A DNA stretch of 64,000 nucleotides, taken from the NCBI GenBank assembly GCA_044225825.1, contig JBGAIB010000004.1, forward strand, positions 434,001 through 498,000, written 5' to 3'. The first letter of the stretch is position 1. Each line of letters begins with the position of its first letter. The notes beneath the pieces are model-generated. The model did not search any database. It saw only the letters and a list, made by a program, of their open reading frames with translations, and was not told where the DNA came from. Positions 63,101-64,000 of the stretch are shown here, in pieces. The position numbers were made by a program, and so were the translations under genes. The DNA comes from Bog-950 sp044225825. Its GTDB lineage: Bacteria > Bacteroidota > Bacteroidia > Chitinophagales > LD1.

Positions 63101-64000
63101 TGCAACCCATTTTAATGGTAAGGCTGTTATAAGGAATGGTGCTCGCCTTGCTAATAACATTGAAGGCAACATCTGTAATTGCACCTGCCCCCAGGCCAAG
63201 GGCCTGAAGTTCAGCAGCGGTATACAGGAATTGAACACGACCATCCATCCAGAAGCCTGTATATGGAGTTGAGCCGTTTCCTGCGTTGCCGGTACCTGTG
63301 CCCACATCTTGAAGAGCAAAGGTGCTACCAGGTAAGCATGGATTCAACGTATCGGCTACAGGACCGCATTCCAGTGCTTTTACTAAGGTATTTAAAGTAA
63401 CCGGGCTGCCAGGGCATACGTAGTTATCGGAAGGATTAACCAGTACTTTAGGACCTACACCTTGTATTACGATCTGGATACTGTCCTTTACCGGGCAACC
63501 GGCAGCAGAAGTAACTGTTACATAATAAGTAGTAGTAGCTAAAGGACGAACTTCGGTAGTTCCGGCTGTTGGCGCTAAAATGCCTGTGCCGTTTGGTCCC
63601 CAATTGTAAGTAAACGGACCTTCAGTTGAAGGTATGCCAACTGCCGTAATATCGGTACCACTATTTAAGCAGATGGTATCATCAATAGCAGAAAGCGTAG
63701 TGCTGAAGGTTTGCACGTTGAACACAGTAACCGTATCCTTATTCTTACAGCCGCCTTGTAAATCGCTGGTAATAATATAAGTAGTAGTTTGTAAAGGAGC
63801 TACCTGAACCAGGTTACTATCGGGTGTTGAGCTAACAAAACCATAGGTGGTGTTCCAGCTAAAGTGGTTACCACCATATACCGGAATGGTTACGGGACCA
63901 CCACCAGTGCAATAGAATTTGTCTGGACCGGCATCTGTTCCGTCCAACACGGTAATGTCATAAGTAAATAACTGGATACCAGGGATAGGACATGCATTAT
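60117..64000 (-). CDS. Giant T9SS type B cargo protein (5' partial), SprB-like role
   Basis: The frame is open to the right edge of the window with no stop, so the N-terminus lies outside; about 1293 residues are visible. Many Ig-like repeats carry the pattern YVWSTGATTQTI or TPAATTLYHVTAFDSIGC, about every 75-90 residues. The end is a gliding-motility-associated C-terminal (CHU_C, type B) domain: MPNAFTPNGDGQNDTYGP, LRIYNRWGTLVY and NGNWDGTFNG. It is likely exported by the T9SS with help of the adjacent PorP/SprF-like protein and displayed as an adhesin. Confidence 0.9.
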   Translation of the reverse strand, partial: NACPIPGIQLFTYDITVLDGTDAGPDKFYCTGGGPVTIPVYGGNHFSWNTTYGFVSSTPDSNLVQVAPLQTTTYIITSDLQGGCKNKDTVTVFNVQTFSTTLSAIDDTICLNSGTDITAVGIPSTEGPFTYNWGPNGTGILAPTAGTTEVRPLATTTYYVTVTSAAGCPVKDSIQIVIQGVGPKVLVNPSDNYVCPGSPVTLNTLVKALECGPVADTLNPCLPGSTFALQDVGTGTGNAGNGSTPYTGFWMDGRVQFLYTAAELQALGLGAGAITDVAFNVISKASTIPYNSLTIKMGCTNLSSLPTNYVGGLTEVFSPQPFTTSVGWNTHTLNIPYQWDGFSNLIVEVCYDNSAWTGYDNVAYSTTTFNNSVLWSANDLGTSSGCTGLNAPTQGNLRPNMRIIMCQAPLNNYSFTWTGSDGSTLPDTSAPTVNVYSDVDYTVIVSDGTCQGDTTVSLHVDTAVLISAGPDVAFCNGDTAQLNAQLLHPAVPQCLPSYTITNIAYNPINPVAPPTNGPAGDDVMSGALPIGFNFDFFCNSYSSIYACTNGFISFTSGQPTTFTAASIPTAGTPNNIIALCWRDLLLTAGNIQYFTTGTAPNRTFVIRYVNAPAYNGTGNLTGEIHLRESTNVIEILVASMTATGVNNTLGVENATGTIGFSPAGYNLSNWTVSSPVAFRFTPDVTGAALTGVTWTPAAGLSSTTIQNPQAYPSVTTNYVVQADFSNGCTTYDTVKVSIGNFPHTLVASPDSICAGASSQLVFTGNGVSYTWTPAADLSSATAQSPTATPAATTLYHVTAFDSIGCRVDDSVQVAVRTHAAVTLGPDQTICPYDSVTLTPSGGPYTSYAWNTGATTASITTAAQTASTKDYWVRVNDGFCFYNSDTVTINEFTLNPIVVQPSGDTGVCIGDVITLSADPGYVSYVWSTGATTQTITTGAGGYYSYTAIDANGCVLHSLDSAHIIPAQHPAANIIVSDDTICAGQTTATLSVVPVAGIVYTWAQPTTVDTVFTVSSAGTYTLTASDNGCISTATVDIYSTTPPTIELGADQNLCSCDTAVLLDAGIPGTYVWSTGDSTASISPTASGTYSVTVTDFNNCTVSDQVGLTIHCLTVDAVVADPSTGTVFVGHNAGLNATTSYSSNFSYVWVPSTYLDDSTKQSPSVQSPQITTDYQVIVTDLTNGCIASDTVKLAVVPPGIPPMPNAFTPNGDGQNDTYGPYIPQVLQGIYTIVELRIYNRWGTLVYSGNGNWDGTFNGVAQPADTYIYYVTILGPDQSDPNTNIQYHLTGSFTLLH

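Overview
The window is from a Bacteroidota genome, most likely a Chitinophagales/Sphingobacteriales-type lineage. The lineage is inferred, because no rRNA gene is present. The evidence is type IX secretion (T9SS) cargo with type A and type B sorting domains, a PorP/SprF protein beside a PorE-like OmpA protein, a DUF3276 (PUR-type) protein, Mpl, a TamB-like giant protein, and repeated promoter motifs of the Bacteroidota form TTTG-N18-20-TAnnTTTG. Gene starts mostly lack Shine-Dalgarno sequences and several promoters sit only 4 bases from the start codon. Base composition looks mid-range (not counted), and a 22-base run of N at 54823-54844 shows a scaffolded assembly.

Layout. 0-4 kb: 3' part of a large T9SS-secreted protein and a small lipoprotein. 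4.5-13.5 kb: housekeeping genes (radical SAM protein, DinB/XRE pair, prmC, tamB-like gene, tsaD). 13.5-18.4 kb: a six-gene minus-strand run (PhoD-like phosphatase, lipid A-type acyltransferase, enoyl-CoA hydratase, secreted protein, coiled-coil protein, aat). 18.5-19.8 kb: a broken T9SS cargo gene next to two tandem GIY-YIG nuclease units, each ended by a copy of the 3' end of the adjacent tRNA-Ser(CGA). 19.9-28.4 kb: small accessory and stress-type genes, including a Rieske flavoprotein, an mscS gene interrupted by an in-frame TGA, a cupin, a large prion-like/RGG disordered protein and a small collagen-like protein. 28.4-29.5 kb: gene-free, with a promoter, one copy of a dispersed repeat, and tRNA-Ser(GGA). 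29.6-38.8 kb: tatD, polysaccharide deacetylase, gltX, a hyperacidic protein, a stand-alone B12-binding domain, a second crotonase, an ABC exporter, the PUR protein and an M20 dipeptidase. 38.9-48.5 kb: a T9SS-secreted beta-propeller protein, an apparent tyrosine attenuator in front of phenylalanine hydroxylase, a TPR protein, DPM1-like GT2, exonuclease, mpl, a 42-residue lipoprotein and glutamate dehydrogenase. 48.5-49.6 kb: gene-free repeats. 49.6-56.6 kb: TPR lipoprotein, rRNA methyltransferase, EamA transporter, lipA, and a two-domain peptide ABC ATPase crossed by the assembly gap. 56.8-64 kb: a T9SS module of OmpA/PorE-like, PorP/SprF-like and a giant type B cargo protein that runs off the window.

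The most notable observations are: (i) a leader peptide with four consecutive Tyr codons, a competing-helix arrangement and a 9-bp terminator directly upstream of the enzyme that makes tyrosine; (ii) a tandem one-gene GIY-YIG element that appears to use the tRNA-Ser 3' end as its site; (iii) a roughly 190-bp repeat with six TGCACAA motifs, present twice, each copy downstream of a promoter and a boxA-like sequence; (iv) no TGA stop in any of 54 genes, with a single in-frame TGA splitting mscS; and (v) a bacterial protein resembling FUS-type low-complexity domains.
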